Shown here one piece after another: positions 35,856 through 44,717 of a stretch of 62,563 nucleotides of DNA. Both the position numbers and the translations under genes were made by a program. The stretch spans positions 1-62,563 of the forward strand of contig JAUXZO010000199.1 in NCBI GenBank assembly GCA_030692685.1. The letters run 5' to 3'. Numbering within the stretch: position 1 is the first letter of the stretch; each line of letters opens with the position of its first letter. The notes below the pieces were generated by a model. The model did not search any database. It had not been told where the DNA came from and was given only the letters and a program-made list of their open reading frames with translations. Source of the DNA: Acidovorax sp. Its GTDB lineage: Bacteria > Pseudomonadota > Gammaproteobacteria > Burkholderiales > Burkholderiaceae_C.

Positions 35856-35902
35856 AAAAAAAGAGCTACTAGCGCTTGATAGATAAGCGCTAGCAGCTCT
35901 TT
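35856..35902. repeat. GCGCTT/AAGCGC interspersed repeat, copy 6
   Basis: AAAAGAGCTACTAGCGCTT, a 7-nt loop, then AAGCGCTAGCAGCTCTTTT. This is the most complete hairpin of the family here and, with its T-run, a plausible terminator for the TetR gene. Confidence 0.85.
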
Positions 35903-35914
35903 TGATTCATATTT

Positions 35915-35944
35915 CTTACTTACTTACTTACTTACTTACTTACC
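35915..35944. repeat. Tetranucleotide tandem repeat (CTTA)~7
   Basis: Seven to eight CTTA units directly after repeat copy 6 and before the end of the DUF2917 gene at 36001. It is intergenic and downstream of both neighbours, so probably without effect on expression. Confidence 0.9.
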
Positions 35945-36000
35945 TACCGACCACCGATCCACGCAGCGGGACCATCCCGCCGGGACCGGTATCTGCGCCC

Positions 36001-36384
36001 TCAGGCGTAGCAGGACTCGCCGTGCGCGGGCATGCCGTTGCCCAAAGAGGCGCGGCGCCACCAAGCCACAGGCCGCGTATCGGCTACGCTGAACGGCGCC
36101 CAGCGGTACTGCACGGTGCGCCCGCCAATCGCCTCGACCACCACGTGCTGGCCTGCAGCCACTTGCAGCGTCTGACCGCCACACAGGAACACGTCGCTGC
36201 TGCGGTCATCTGCTCCATGGCCCAAGGTGACCCAGGCCCGGCCTTCGGCAATGCGCAGCGTCATGGCGGACTTGGGGGCCAGGCTGAGTGCAGCGCCCGG
36301 TGCGACGGTGCCGGGGCCACCCGCTGCAGAAACAGACACAGCGCGGGACGGGCGGAAGAACGAAAGCGAGTGAGAGGTGGTCAT
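36001..36384 (-). CDS. DUF2917 family protein
   Basis: A 127-residue protein of the DUF2917 type. The core reads SAMTLRIAEGRAWVTLGHGA then DVFLCGGQTLQVAAGQHVVV, a small cupin-like beta fold; the tail is Trp-containing (VAWWRRASLG). The family has no known function. A paralogue lies ~100 bp upstream on the same strand, and both have the same operator-like motif upstream. This links them to the LysR regulator at 37183. Confidence 0.75.
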   Translation of the reverse strand: MTTSHSLSFFRPSRAVSVSAAGGPGTVAPGAALSLAPKSAMTLRIAEGRAWVTLGHGADDRSSDVFLCGGQTLQVAAGQHVVVEAIGGRTVQYRWAPFSVADTRPVAWWRRASLGNGMPAHGESCYA

Positions 36385-36440
36385 GAATTTCTCCGGGTTT
36401 ACCCTAATAAGGCGCTATGGTGCTCAGCTTGCGTCAACAC

Positions 36441-36460
36441 GTCCAATGAAAAGCACGGCA
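36441..36460. promoter_or_regulatory. Operator-like motif GTCCAATGAAAA, copy 1
   Basis: GTCCAATGAAAAGCACGGCA, 57 bp upstream of the DUF2917 gene starting at 36384 (minus). Twelve bases are identical to the copy at 37115, with a similar CGG-AC end. Confidence 0.6.
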
Positions 36461-36489
36461 CCGATTGATGCTTTTCTGGCATGAGGTCG

Positions 36490-37047
36490 TCAGACGGTCC
36501 TGCGCTGGCGTTGTGGCGCTATCCGATGCATAGCAAACCGGGCCAATCCCGCAGCAAACCGCCCGCCCGCGCCCGTCACATCCACCACAGTTGAGCCCAG
36601 GGCACGCCCACCCTGCCCCAACGCATGCAGCAAATCGCGCATCGGCTGTACCACCGCGCATTCCCAGTCGCTGGCGGCCAGGCTGGCCGCTGGCGCATCG
36701 GCTGGAGCCGCCGCTAAATCCCAGCGGAAGGCCACAGCCTCCACGCTGCCGGACAGGCCCCAGGCCTCCATCACCACATGCTGGCCCGGTGCAACGCGCA
36801 GTTGCTCACCGGCATGCAGCACGTGGTCGGTGGAGGCACCCGGCAAATCGGCCAAAGCGCTGCCGCCATCGCTGCCGCCGCCCAGGGTGACCCACACCCG
36901 CCCCTGGGCGATCTCCAGCACGCCATGCGTGTGAGGGACCAGCGACAGGGCGCGGCCATTGGCCAGCTTCCAGCAACCGGCCGCAGAACGCCCAGCCTGT
37001 GGGGCTTGTGCGGATTGTTGCGATTCCAGAACGTTGCGGGGGGACAT
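36490..37047 (-). CDS. DUF2917 family protein (longer paralogue)
   Basis: A 185-residue protein. The DUF2917 core (LSLVPHTHGVLEIAQGRVWV, then HVLHAGEQLRVAPGQHVVME) is extended by ~70 C-terminal residues ending in a basic tail (RIAPQRQRRTV). ATG 37047 has AAGGAG six bases upstream; an in-frame extension upstream is unsupported. It is divergent from the LysR-type gene at 37183 and paralogous to the gene at 36001. Function unknown; pairing of DUF2917 genes with a GcvA-like LysR regulator is a recurring arrangement in this group. Confidence 0.78.
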   Translation of the reverse strand: MSPRNVLESQQSAQAPQAGRSAAGCWKLANGRALSLVPHTHGVLEIAQGRVWVTLGGGSDGGSALADLPGASTDHVLHAGEQLRVAPGQHVVMEAWGLSGSVEAVAFRWDLAAAPADAPAASLAASDWECAVVQPMRDLLHALGQGGRALGSTVVDVTGAGGRFAAGLARFAMHRIAPQRQRRTV

Positions 37048-37114
37048 GACAGGCTCCTTGGTTTCCATAAAATGGCTTTGCGATGGCTGGATAGTGCACT
37101 TGCAGACCTCCCCG

Positions 37115-37134
37115 GTCCAATGAAAACGCGGTAC
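37115..37134. promoter_or_regulatory. Operator-like motif GTCCAATGAAAA, copy 2
   Basis: GTCCAATGAAAACGCGGTAC in the 135-bp divergent region between the longer DUF2917 gene and the LysR gene. Matches the copy at 36441; likely the binding site of the LysR-type regulator. Confidence 0.6.
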
Positions 37135-37182
37135 TCTATTCATTCCGTCAACGCATGAATCACCCACCGCAGGAACGCTGCC

Positions 37183-38178
37183 ATGGCCGCTGCCGAATAC
37201 TCCCCCGCTGTCCTTCGCACTCGCCCCGTGGCCACTGGCCACTGGCGCGCGTTTCTGGCCGTAGCGCGCCACCTGAACTTTCGCGCTGCGGCTGATGAGC
37301 TGGCGCTCACCCAGTCGGCCGTCAGCCGCCAGATCCAGGCGCTGGAAGAAGAAGTGGGGGTGGCGCTGTTTCTGCGGCACACGCGCGCGGTCGAGCTGAC
37401 CAGCGCGGGCGCGCAATTGCAGCGCGTCGTGGCCCCCGCGCTGGAGCGCATGGACGCCGCCGTGCGCCTGGTGCGCCAGACGGCCGGGCGCCGCAGCGTG
37501 GCCATCACCACCTGGGCCAGCTTTGCGTCGATGTGGCTGATTCCGCGCATGGAGGAGTTTCAGCGCGACAACCCCGGCATCGACATCCGCATTGATGCGA
37601 GCGATGTGCAGATTGATCTGGAAACGTCGGATGTGGACCTGGCCTTGCGCTACGCCATGCCCGGCGGCGCCACCCAGGGCGGCGTGCGCCTGTTTGGCGA
37701 GCAGCTTGCGGTGGTGGCGAGCCCGTGGCTGCTCAAAAGCGGCAAGCCCTTGCGCACACCGGCCGATGTCGCCCAGTTCACCTTGATCGAGGCGGGCGAC
37801 GCACACCGCACGCACTACCTGGAGTACCTGAGCTGGCGCCGCTGGTTTGACGCGCGGGACCTGGCCAAGCTGCAGCCCGAGCGCTGGCTGTACTTCAACT
37901 ACGCCCACCAGATCGTGCAGGCCGCGCTGGCCGGGCAAGGCCTGGCACTGGCGCGCATGCCCCTGATTGCCGATGCATTGGCCGCGGGCGACCTGGTGGA
38001 GGTGCTGCCCGGCCACCGCATCGACTCACCCCTGACCTACTGGCTCATGGTGGGGCCGCGCAGCGCCCAGCGGCCAGAGATCAAGGCGTTTTGCGCGTGG
38101 CTGGAACTGCAGGCCCAGGCCACCCGCGAAGCGATTGGCGATGTGCCGGACACGGATTTGAATGACAACCTGGATTGA
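37183..38178 (+). CDS. LysR-family regulator, GcvA/AmpR-like
   Basis: A 331-residue LysR regulator. The HTH is at residues ~18-75 (FLAVARHLNFRAAADELALT then QSAVSRQIQALEEEVGVALF). The effector domain has the GcvA-type strand DIRIDASDVQIDLETSDVDL and ALRYAMPGG. It is divergent from the longer DUF2917 gene and probably regulates both DUF2917 genes through the GTCCAATGAAAA motif. The ligand is unknown. Confidence 0.92.
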   Translation: MAAAEYSPAVLRTRPVATGHWRAFLAVARHLNFRAAADELALTQSAVSRQIQALEEEVGVALFLRHTRAVELTSAGAQLQRVVAPALERMDAAVRLVRQTAGRRSVAITTWASFASMWLIPRMEEFQRDNPGIDIRIDASDVQIDLETSDVDLALRYAMPGGATQGGVRLFGEQLAVVASPWLLKSGKPLRTPADVAQFTLIEAGDAHRTHYLEYLSWRRWFDARDLAKLQPERWLYFNYAHQIVQAALAGQGLALARMPLIADALAAGDLVEVLPGHRIDSPLTYWLMVGPRSAQRPEIKAFCAWLELQAQATREAIGDVPDTDLNDNLD

Positions 38179-38233
38179 GCAGCCCAGCAGAGCACAGCAC
38201 AGCACAGCACATCGGCTCGAATACTACGTATTT

Positions 38234-38274
38234 GATAGCTACTAGCGCTTGTCCATCAAGCGCTAGCGGCTATT
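38234..38274. repeat. GCGCTT/AAGCGC interspersed repeat, copy 7
   Basis: GATAGCTACTAGCGCTTGTC then CATCAAGCGCTAGCGGCTAT, between the LysR gene (stop 38178) and tyrS. A CAGCACAGCACAG run (~38188-38211) precedes it. No gene in 38179-38411. Confidence 0.85.
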
Positions 38275-38380
38275 TTCATTGGTTTTTCATTCATTGCGCT
38301 GCGTACGATCTGCCGCCCTCAAAACTGGCAGAGCGCCTGCCAGTGCACCCATGGAACTGGCTTTGCCAGGCCACCGGGTG

Positions 38381-38420
38381 CGTCCCCCTCAGGGGGAAGC
38401 GGCGCAGCCGCTCAGGGGGA
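38381..38420. repeat. CCCCCTGAG-type interspersed repeat, copy 2 (overlaps tyrS 3' end)
   Basis: CGTCCCCCTCAGGGGGAAGC, then GGCGCAGCCGCTCAGGGGGA. The TGA stop of tyrS (38414-38412 on the minus strand) is read from the CCCCCTGAG arm, so the repeat provides the last codons of tyrS and a terminator-like hairpin. Confidence 0.85.
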
Positions 38421-39650
38421 GACCAATGTCACCCGCGCAAACTTGCGCTTGCCCACCTGCACCACGTAAGTGCCAGCGTCCAGTTTCAAGCCCTTGTCGC
38501 TGACCACGGCACCATCCACGCGCACGCCGCCGCCATCAATCAGGCGGCTGGCCTCGCTGCCCGAGGGGGCCAGATTGGCCGCCTTGAGCAGCGCAGCGAT
38601 GCCCATCGGCGCGCCGGACAGGCCGACTTCAGGAATCTCGTCGGGCACGCCGCCCTTGCTGCGGTTCATGAAATCCTGCTCGGCGGCATCGGCGGCTGTG
38701 GCGCTGTGAAAACGCGCGGTGATCTCCTTGGCCAACATCACCTTCGCATCCTTGGGGTTGCGCCCGCCCGCGATCTCGGCCTTGAGCGCGGCAATCTCCG
38801 CCAAGCTCTTGAACGACAGCAGCGTGTACCAGTCCCACATCAGCGTGTCCGAGATGCTCAGCACCTTGGCAAACATGGTGTTGGGCTCTTCGGCAATGCC
38901 GATGTAGTTGTTCTTGGACTTGGACATCTTGTCCACGCCATCCAGGCCCACCAGCAGCGGCATGGTGAGCACGCACTGCGGCTCCTGGCCATATTCCTGC
39001 TGCAAATGGCGGCCCATGAGCAGGTTGAACTTCTGGTCGGTGCCACCCAGTTCCAGGTCGCTCTTCAAGGCCACCGAGTCGTAACCCTGCATCAGCGGGT
39101 ACAAAAACTCGTGCACGGCAATGGACTGGCCGGTGGTGAAGCGCTTATGGAAGTCATCGCGCTCCATCATTCGCGCCACGGTGTACCGGGAGGCCAGCTG
39201 GATCATGCCGCTGGCGCCCAGGGGCTCGCTCCACTCGCTGTTGTAGCGAATTTCGGTTTTGGCCGGGTCCAGCACCATGCTGGCCTGCTTGTAATAAGTC
39301 TCGGCGTTCACCTTGATTTGCTCGGGCGTGAGCGGCGGGCGCGTGCTGTTGCGGCCGGAGGGGTCGCCAATGAGGCTGGTGAAATCCCCGATCAGAAAGA
39401 TCACCTGGTGGCCCAGATCTTGCAACTGCCGCATCTTGTTCAACACCACCGTGTGACCGATGTGGATGTCTGGTGCTGTGGGATCGAGCCCAAGCTTGAT
39501 GCGCAAGGGCTGGCCAGTGGCCTCTGAACGCACGAGCTTCTTGACCCATTCGTCCTGTGGCAGCAGCTCTTGCACACCGCGCAGCGAAATTTCAAGGGCC
39601 CGTCCTACACCATCGGAGACCGGGATTGTTGTAACAGCAGATTGATTCAT
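38412..39650 (-). CDS. tyrS: Tyrosyl-tRNA synthetase
   Basis: A 412-residue class I synthetase of the longer TyrRS type. The HIGH-like motif is in [20 protein letters not shown], the KMSKS motif in [15 protein letters not shown], and an S4-type RNA-binding domain is at the C-terminus ([20 protein letters not shown]). It charges tRNA-Tyr. It is divergent from the M23 peptidase gene. Its extreme C-terminus overlaps an interspersed repeat. Confidence 0.96.
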   Translation of the reverse strand: MNQSAVTTIPVSDGVGRALEISLRGVQELLPQDEWVKKLVRSEATGQPLRIKLGLDPTAPDIHIGHTVVLNKMRQLQDLGHQVIFLIGDFTSLIGDPSGRNSTRPPLTPEQIKVNAETYYKQASMVLDPAKTEIRYNSEWSEPLGASGMIQLASRYTVARMMERDDFHKRFTTGQSIAVHEFLYPLMQGYDSVALKSDLELGGTDQKFNLLMGRHLQQEYGQEPQCVLTMPLLVGLDGVDKMSKSKNNYIGIAEEPNTMFAKVLSISDTLMWDWYTLLSFKSLAEIAALKAEIAGGRNPKDAKVMLAKEITARFHSATAADAAEQDFMNRSKGGVPDEIPEVGLSGAPMGIAALLKAANLAPSGSEASRLIDGGGVRVDGAVVSDKGLKLDAGTYVVQVGKRKFARVTLVSP

Positions 39651-39851
39651 AAGGGTTTTTTTGGATGTCTAGACAGCATGCGCCGCTATACTTCAGCCCA
39701 CATTGCAGAGGCGGATTCTAGTGGGCCCGCTGTTTCGACTTGTTTTTAATGCTGTCGAATGGCTGCAGCCTGACAGTCTGTGCTCCTTGCCTTGCCCCGT
39801 ACTTGCACCGGGGAAGTGTCCTGGATTCACACTCACCCTGGGGATAGACCA

Positions 39852-41210
39852 TTGATTCACGGCTTGACCACCGCCAGCTCGGCTTTGCTTGACCGACTGT
39901 CCCGCACAATCCAACAACACCCCAAACGTATCACTGCCGCACTCGCAGCCTTGCTGCTGACGGGCGGCGGCGGCGCATTCGCTGTGGCGTCTCTGGCCCC
40001 CGACGCCGCCGAGCTGCCTGTGCGCATGGTGAGCTACCCGGTGGAATCGCTGGCAGAAAACCTCGTGCTGGGCCAGCTGGAAGCCCCGGGGTTCTCCCTG
40101 TACCGCTCGGAGCAGGTTCGCACCAGCGACACCCCCGAATCCCTGCTGCAGCGCCTGGGCGTGGCCGATCCGGCCGCAGCCGCTTTTTTGCGCAGTGACA
40201 GCCCTGTACGACAAAACGTGCTTGGTCGCACCGGCCGCATCGTGTCTGCTGAAACCACCGACGACCACCGCCTGCTGCGCTTGGCAGTGCGCTGGGTGCC
40301 GGACGACAGCGGCAACTTCCGCCGCCTGATCGTGGAGCGCACGGGTGACAAGTTCGCCACGCGCATCGAGACCGCCAAGATGACGACCAGCAGCCGCCTG
40401 TCGGGCGGTGTCATCAGCAGCTCGCTGTTTGCAGCGACAGACGCATCCAACATCCCGGACGCTGTCGCCGTGCAAGTGGCTGAATTGTTCTCTGGCAACA
40501 TCGACTTTCGCCGCGCGTTGCGCAAAGGCGATCGCTTCTCGGTGGTGTACGAAACCCTCGAAGCCGACGGAGAGCCCCTGTCCACCGGCCGCGTGCTGAG
40601 CGCGGAGTTCGTCAACAACGGCAAGACCCACGAAGCCGTCTGGTTCCAGGAGCCCGGCGCCGCCAAGGGCGCCTACTACACGCTGGCTGGCGAAAGCATG
40701 CGCCGCGCGTACCTGACCTCCCCCGTGGAGTTCTCCCGCGTGAGCAGCGGCTTCTCGATGCGCATGCACCCCATCCTGAAGACCTGGCGCGCCCACCTGG
40801 GCACCGACTTTGCAGCTCCTACCGGCACTGCCGTGCGCACCGTGGGTGATGGCACAGTGGAGTTTGCGGGCGTGCAAAACGGCTACGGCAATGTTGTGTT
40901 CATCAAGCACCGCAACCAGCACGTGACGGTGTATGCCCACCTGAGCCGCATCGATGTGCGCCAGGGGCAATCCATCGAACAGGGCCAGACCCTGGGCGCT
41001 GTGGGCTCCACAGGCTGGGCCACCGGCCCCCACCTGCACTTCGAGTTCCGGGTCAACGGCCAGCACCAGGACCCCATGACCATCGTGGCGCAAAGCGACG
41101 CAGCAGCGCCTGTGTCCGCTGCAGGCCGCCCCGCCTTTGATCGCCTGGCGAACAACATGCGCCTGCAACTGTCGTCCGCTGCGTTGATCGAGCAAGCCAG
41201 CGCTGACTGA
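39852..41210 (+). CDS. M23-family metallopeptidase (murein hydrolase, MepM-like)
   Basis: A ~452-residue envelope protein. One N-terminal membrane anchor (ITAALAALLLTGGGGAFAVA, ~residues 25-45) is followed by a LysM/OapA-like region (SEQVRTSDTPESLLQRLGVA) and a C-terminal peptidase_M23 domain. Zinc ligands are His and Asp in AHLGTDFAAP and His in GPHLHFEF. It probably cleaves peptide cross-links in periplasmic murein. No ATG is near; TTG 39852 (IHGLTTASS) gives the expected short cytoplasmic N-terminus, and GTG 39780 is an alternative. It is followed by anmK, fitting a cell-wall turnover role. Confidence 0.88.
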   Translation: MIHGLTTASSALLDRLSRTIQQHPKRITAALAALLLTGGGGAFAVASLAPDAAELPVRMVSYPVESLAENLVLGQLEAPGFSLYRSEQVRTSDTPESLLQRLGVADPAAAAFLRSDSPVRQNVLGRTGRIVSAETTDDHRLLRLAVRWVPDDSGNFRRLIVERTGDKFATRIETAKMTTSSRLSGGVISSSLFAATDASNIPDAVAVQVAELFSGNIDFRRALRKGDRFSVVYETLEADGEPLSTGRVLSAEFVNNGKTHEAVWFQEPGAAKGAYYTLAGESMRRAYLTSPVEFSRVSSGFSMRMHPILKTWRAHLGTDFAAPTGTAVRTVGDGTVEFAGVQNGYGNVVFIKHRNQHVTVYAHLSRIDVRQGQSIEQGQTLGAVGSTGWATGPHLHFEFRVNGQHQDPMTIVAQSDAAAPVSAAGRPAFDRLANNMRLQLSSAALIEQASAD

Positions 41211-41251
41211 CCGCCGGGTCGCGTCAACGCCCCTACTCCCCACTTCAGGCC

Positions 41252-42361
41252 ATGTCCGATCTGTACATCGGTCTGATGTCGGGCACGTCGCTCGATGGCA
41301 TCGATGGCGTGCTGGCTGATTTTTCAGGCCCGCGCATGGTGGTCATACACCATGTCAGCACTCCTTTTGCGCCCGGGCTTCGTGCGGAGCTCATGGCGCT
41401 CAACACCCCCGGCGACAACGAGTTGCACCGTGCGGCCCTGGCAGGTAACGCACTGTCGCGCGCCTATGCAGACGTTGTCCACACCTTACTCCAGCAAAGC
41501 GCGCTGCCTGCGCGCGCGATCCAGGCGATTGGTGCCCACGGGCAAACCGTGCGCCACCGCCCTCAAGAATTTGACGGCACTGGCTATACGCTGCAGCTGG
41601 GCAACCCGGCTCTGCTGGCGGAGCGGACTGGCATTGCCGTGGTGGCCGACTTCCGCAGCCGCGACGTGGCGGCCGGCGGCCAGGGCGCGCCTCTGGTGCC
41701 GGCCTTTCACCAGGCCGTGTTCGGCCGCCACAACGAGACGGTGCTGGTGCTCAACATTGGTGGCATCTCGAACCTGAGCGTATTGGGCGCTGACGGCACG
41801 GCAATCGGCTTTGATTGCGGCCCCGGCAATGCGCTGATGGACCACTGGTGCCAGCAACACACGGGCCAGCCGTTCGACGCCGGTGGCGCGTGGGCTGCCA
41901 CCGGCACAGTGCTACCTGACTTGCTGACATCCCTGCTGCAGGAGCCGTTTCTGCGCAAAACACCGCCCAAAAGCACGGGGCGGGACCTGTTCAACCCACC
42001 CTGGCTTTCTCAACAGCTCGGGTCTTTCGCCTCAGCAGCGCCCGCGGATGTGCAGGCAACCCTGACAGAATTCACCGCTATCGCTTGCTCATCAAGCGCA
42101 AACAGCTATAAAAAAAATAGCAGAACTCTAGCGATTTGTGGCGGTGGCGCACTCAACAACCACTTGATGCAGCGCCTTCAGGCTGCTTGCCCCACCCTTC
42201 AAGTGGTCGCCACCGACGCGCTGGACCTGCCCGCACTGCAGGTGGAAGCGGCAGCCTTTGCCTGGCTGGCACGCCAGACGGTGCGGAACGAGCCGGGCAA
42301 CCTGCCTAGTGTGACCGGTGCCGCGGGTTTGCGGGTCTTGGGCGCCGTATACCCGGCGTGA
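41252..42361 (+). CDS. anmK: Anhydro-N-acetylmuramic acid kinase
   Basis: A 369-residue kinase of murein recycling, converting 1,6-anhydroMurNAc to MurNAc-6-phosphate. Motifs are IGLMSGTSLDGIDGVLADF, HGQTVRHRP, VADFRSRDVAAGGQGAPLVP, NIGGISNLSVL and FDCGPGNALMD. Near residues 275-291 the usual sequence before ICGGGALNNHLM is replaced by AIACSSSANSYKKNS. That stretch is encoded by a copy of the GCGCTT/AAGCGC repeat lying in frame inside the gene. The frame stays open, so activity is probably kept. Confidence 0.94.
   Translation: MSDLYIGLMSGTSLDGIDGVLADFSGPRMVVIHHVSTPFAPGLRAELMALNTPGDNELHRAALAGNALSRAYADVVHTLLQQSALPARAIQAIGAHGQTVRHRPQEFDGTGYTLQLGNPALLAERTGIAVVADFRSRDVAAGGQGAPLVPAFHQAVFGRHNETVLVLNIGGISNLSVLGADGTAIGFDCGPGNALMDHWCQQHTGQPFDAGGAWAATGTVLPDLLTSLLQEPFLRKTPPKSTGRDLFNPPWLSQQLGSFASAAPADVQATLTEFTAIACSSSANSYKKNSRTLAICGGGALNNHLMQRLQAACPTLQVVATDALDLPALQVEAAAFAWLARQTVRNEPGNLPSVTGAAGLRVLGAVYPA
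42074..42123. repeat. GCGCTT/AAGCGC-like repeat inside anmK
   Basis: ACCGCTATCGCTTGCTCATC then AAGCGCAAACAGCTAT and an A-run. Same layout as the intergenic copies (GCTAT, CGCTT, loop, AAGCG, AGCTAT) but in the coding sequence of anmK without breaking the frame. Confidence 0.65.
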
Positions 42362-42365
42362 CCAA

Positions 42366-42388
42366 CAAAAAGCCGCCCGAAGGCGGCT
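42366..42388 (-). terminator. Terminator for erpA (minus strand)
   Basis: GCCGCC-TTCG-GGCGGC followed on the minus strand by TTTTTGTT. Six G-C pairs with a stable tetraloop, between the convergent anmK and erpA genes. Confidence 0.85.
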
Positions 42389-42425
42389 CAAATGCTTCAA
42401 TCGGCCATTCGACCGATGCAGGAAA

Positions 42426-42791
42426 TCACGCAGAGAAGCTAGACCCGCAACCACACGTAGTGGTGGCATTGGGGTTCTTGATGACGAACTGCGCTCCTTG
42501 CAGATCTTCGTTGTCGTCGATCTCGGCGCCCAACAGGTACTGGTAGCTCATCGCGTCGATCAGCAGCGACACACCATTTTTGGTCATGGTCGTATCGTCT
42601 TCATTGGTGATTTCATCGAACGTGAAACCGTACTGAAAGCCAGAGCAACCGCCGCCCTGCACAAAAACGCGCAGCTTCAGGTCAGGGTTGCCCTCTTCGG
42701 CGATCAGGTCCGCCACCTTGGCCGCCGCACTGTCAGTGAACAGGATGGGGGCGGGCATTTCGGTCTGGATGTTTTCAGCAACAGCGCTCAT
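42426..42791 (-). CDS. erpA: Iron-sulfur cluster insertion protein ErpA
   Basis: A 121-residue A-type carrier of the HesB/IscA family. The three cluster cysteines are visible: one in [11 protein letters not shown] and two in the C-terminal [11 protein letters not shown]. The N-terminus [20 protein letters not shown] is typical of ErpA. It delivers [4Fe-4S] clusters to enzymes such as IspG/IspH. It is last in the rplM-rpsI-DUF6776-bactofilin-erpA series on the minus strand and ends at a terminator. Confidence 0.95.
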   Translation of the reverse strand: MSAVAENIQTEMPAPILFTDSAAAKVADLIAEEGNPDLKLRVFVQGGGCSGFQYGFTFDEITNEDDTTMTKNGVSLLIDAMSYQYLLGAEIDDNEDLQGAQFVIKNPNATTTCGCGSSFSA

Positions 42792-42851
42792 GGGGTACTC
42801 CGGTTTCAGGGTTTGCGATGAATACTACTGCAAACCGCTCGGGAATTCAGA

Positions 42852-43250
42852 TCACTGGCTGTTTGACGCCAACTTGAGTGGGGGCTTTTCCTCCACCAGC
42901 TGGGCCGCAGGGCACATCTGTCCCGCAATCATGGCGCCCTGGTGCATCTCCAGCGCCTTGTAGTGCACATTGCCCGTGATTCGCGCCTTGGGCTGCAGCT
43001 CCAGCAGTTCCTTGGCATGCACCGGGCCGATCACCTGTCCATTGACAATGACGTGATCAGCGTGCACCGCGCCTTCTACACGTGCCGTCTCGGAGATCAC
43101 CAAAATGCTCGGTTGCTCTGCGCCTGCCCGGATATCACCTACCACCTCACCATCAATGCGGATACCTTCAACAAATTGCACATCGCCTTCGATCTTGGTG
43201 CCCTCTGCGACCAGGCTTTTGATCGGGGGTTGCTTTTTACGGGAAAACAT
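42852..43250 (-). CDS. Bactofilin-family cytoskeletal protein
   Basis: A 132-residue polymer-forming protein (bactofilin, DUF583). A short basic N-terminus is followed by a right-handed beta-helix repeat core (GTKIEGDVQFVEGIRIDGEV, VEGAVHADHVIVNGQVIGPV, ARITGNVHYKALEMHQGAMI). Bactofilins form filaments on the inner membrane and often guide cell-wall enzymes. It lies between the DUF6776 gene and erpA. The neighbouring M23 peptidase across erpA/anmK is the usual functional partner type for bactofilins. Confidence 0.92.
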   Translation of the reverse strand: MFSRKKQPPIKSLVAEGTKIEGDVQFVEGIRIDGEVVGDIRAGAEQPSILVISETARVEGAVHADHVIVNGQVIGPVHAKELLELQPKARITGNVHYKALEMHQGAMIAGQMCPAAQLVEEKPPLKLASNSQ

Positions 43251-43442
43251 GGCGGGTACTCCTGAAAGCGCACGCCACAGGGCAATGCACGCATGGTGAA
43301 GAAACTACCGGAGGCACCGTCTTGGGTACATCGGCAGGGTGTGATCAGAACCGAAGCATCTGATCAAAAAAACTGTGGCTGGGAGGAAGCTGGAGGCCAA
43401 ACCGCGGCGGAAACATTGCTGACTGGTCCGTGAACACAAGGC

Positions 43443-44153
43443 TCAATCCAGCACCATCGTTTGGGTTGCGCGGACCGTCGCACCCTCCATCACACGTGCC
43501 GTGACCGTTTTTACCACGGCATTCGGCGGCAGATTGAGCACGCCTTCAATACGGCGATATTGCTTCAGCTGAAGCGTTTGCCCTTGCGGGGGTTGGGTCT
43601 GCGTCCATGACTTACCGTCCTGGATTCCAGCCAACACCAGCTCCAACCGGCCATTGAAGTCTGGGGGATTGCGAGAAGCCTGAATCACCAACACCTGCCA
43701 GCGCAACTGCATACCCCCCAGCACTTCGGCATGCAGGCCACGAATCGCCAGTCCTTCATTCGCTGCGGCAGGAATCAGTTTCTCAAAGAACCCTAGATCT
43801 TCACGCAAGGTGCGGTTGGCAACTTCTAGTTGCCGCACCTGAGCCATGAGGCTCTCCTTGGCCGCACGCTCGGCCAGCAGAAGACTGTCCGCCGTGTGCG
43901 ACACCGTTTGCTGCTGATTGCCCTCGTCGCGCAAGCGGGTGACTTCCGCACGGAGCTGGAGCAGCTCGTCGCGCGACACCGAATCCAAGCCTGCAATGGA
44001 TTTTCCAAACTCGAATGCCCACAAAGCCACTGCCGCGCAAAAGCCAAAGACCACGGCCAACGCAATCCAACGGAAAGGCCACGGCAACGCACTGCGGATC
44101 GCCACCCGTGGTGCGCTGATGGTCAGCCGACGGCGAAGAAGGCGAAGGCGCAT
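43443..44153 (-). CDS. DUF6776-like membrane-anchored coiled-coil protein
   Basis: A 236-residue protein with a basic N-terminus, one TM helix (WIALAVVFGFCAAVALWAF, ~residues 30-48), a periplasmic coiled coil (DELLQLRAEVTRLRDEGNQQ through ~130) and a C-terminal beta-rich domain (LRWQVLVIQASRNPPDFNGR). ATG 44153 is the natural start; the longer open frame overlaps rpsI. Function unknown. The gene order rpsI-this-bactofilin is conserved in Burkholderiales, suggesting a role with the bactofilin at the envelope. Confidence 0.78.
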   Translation of the reverse strand: MRLRLLRRRLTISAPRVAIRSALPWPFRWIALAVVFGFCAAVALWAFEFGKSIAGLDSVSRDELLQLRAEVTRLRDEGNQQQTVSHTADSLLLAERAAKESLMAQVRQLEVANRTLREDLGFFEKLIPAAANEGLAIRGLHAEVLGGMQLRWQVLVIQASRNPPDFNGRLELVLAGIQDGKSWTQTQPPQGQTLQLKQYRRIEGVLNLPPNAVVKTVTARVMEGATVRATQTMVLD

Positions 44154-44210
44154 GGCAGAAACGAGCGATTCATGGAAAGCGGGCTGGCAAGAAAAACCGC
44201 ACCTTAAACG

Positions 44211-44234
44211 AAAAAACCGCCCGAAGGCGGCTTT
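44211..44234 (-). terminator. Terminator after rpsI (minus strand)
   Basis: CCGCC-TTCG-GGCGG followed on the minus strand by TTTTTTCG. The hairpin separates the ribosomal protein operon from the DUF6776-like gene and also has a T-run on the other side, so it may work in both directions. Confidence 0.85.
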
Positions 44235-44313
44235 TCTCTGTAAAGCACTCTCGCGAAGCGCTTTGCAGGGGAGCCCGCCCAACAAGGCGGACATCCCGGC
44301 GGAGCACCAAAGC

Positions 44314-44706
44314 TTAACGCTTGGAGAACTGCTTGGCGCGGCGTGCAGAGCGCAGGCCGACCTTCTTACGTTCCACTTCGCGGGCATCGCGCGTAACGAA
44401 GCCGGCTTGGCTCAGTACGGGCTTGAGCGTTGCGTCGTAGTCGATCAGAGCACGGGTGATACCGTGACGGGCAGCGCCCGCCTGACCGGATTCACCACCG
44501 CCGTGCACGTTGATCATCACGTCGAAGGTTTCAGCGTGGTTGGTCAGCATCAGCGGCTGCTTGGCAATCAAGATCGAGGTTTCGCGGCCAAAGTAGGACT
44601 GGATGTCCTTGCCGTTCACCGTGATCTTGCCGGAGCCTTTTTTCAGAAACACGCGGGCGACGCTGGACTTGCGACGGCCGGTGCCATTGTTCCATTCACC
44701 AATCAT
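44314..44706 (-). CDS. rpsI: 30S ribosomal protein S9
   Basis: A 130-residue S9 protein. Motifs are [40 protein letters not shown] and the basic C-terminal tail ending RRAKQFSKR, whose last residues contact P-site tRNA. It lies 11 bp after rplM in the conserved rplM-rpsI operon. Confidence 0.98.
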   Translation of the reverse strand: MIGEWNNGTGRRKSSVARVFLKKGSGKITVNGKDIQSYFGRETSILIAKQPLMLTNHAETFDVMINVHGGGESGQAGAARHGITRALIDYDATLKPVLSQAGFVTRDAREVERKKVGLRSARRAKQFSKR

Positions 44707-44717
44707 CTCAAGGCTCC

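Noticed and set aside
35902..36468. Plus-strand open frame of 188 codons starting in the CTTA tandem repeat
   Set aside because: It reads antisense through the DUF2917 gene, has no domain and begins in low-complexity DNA.
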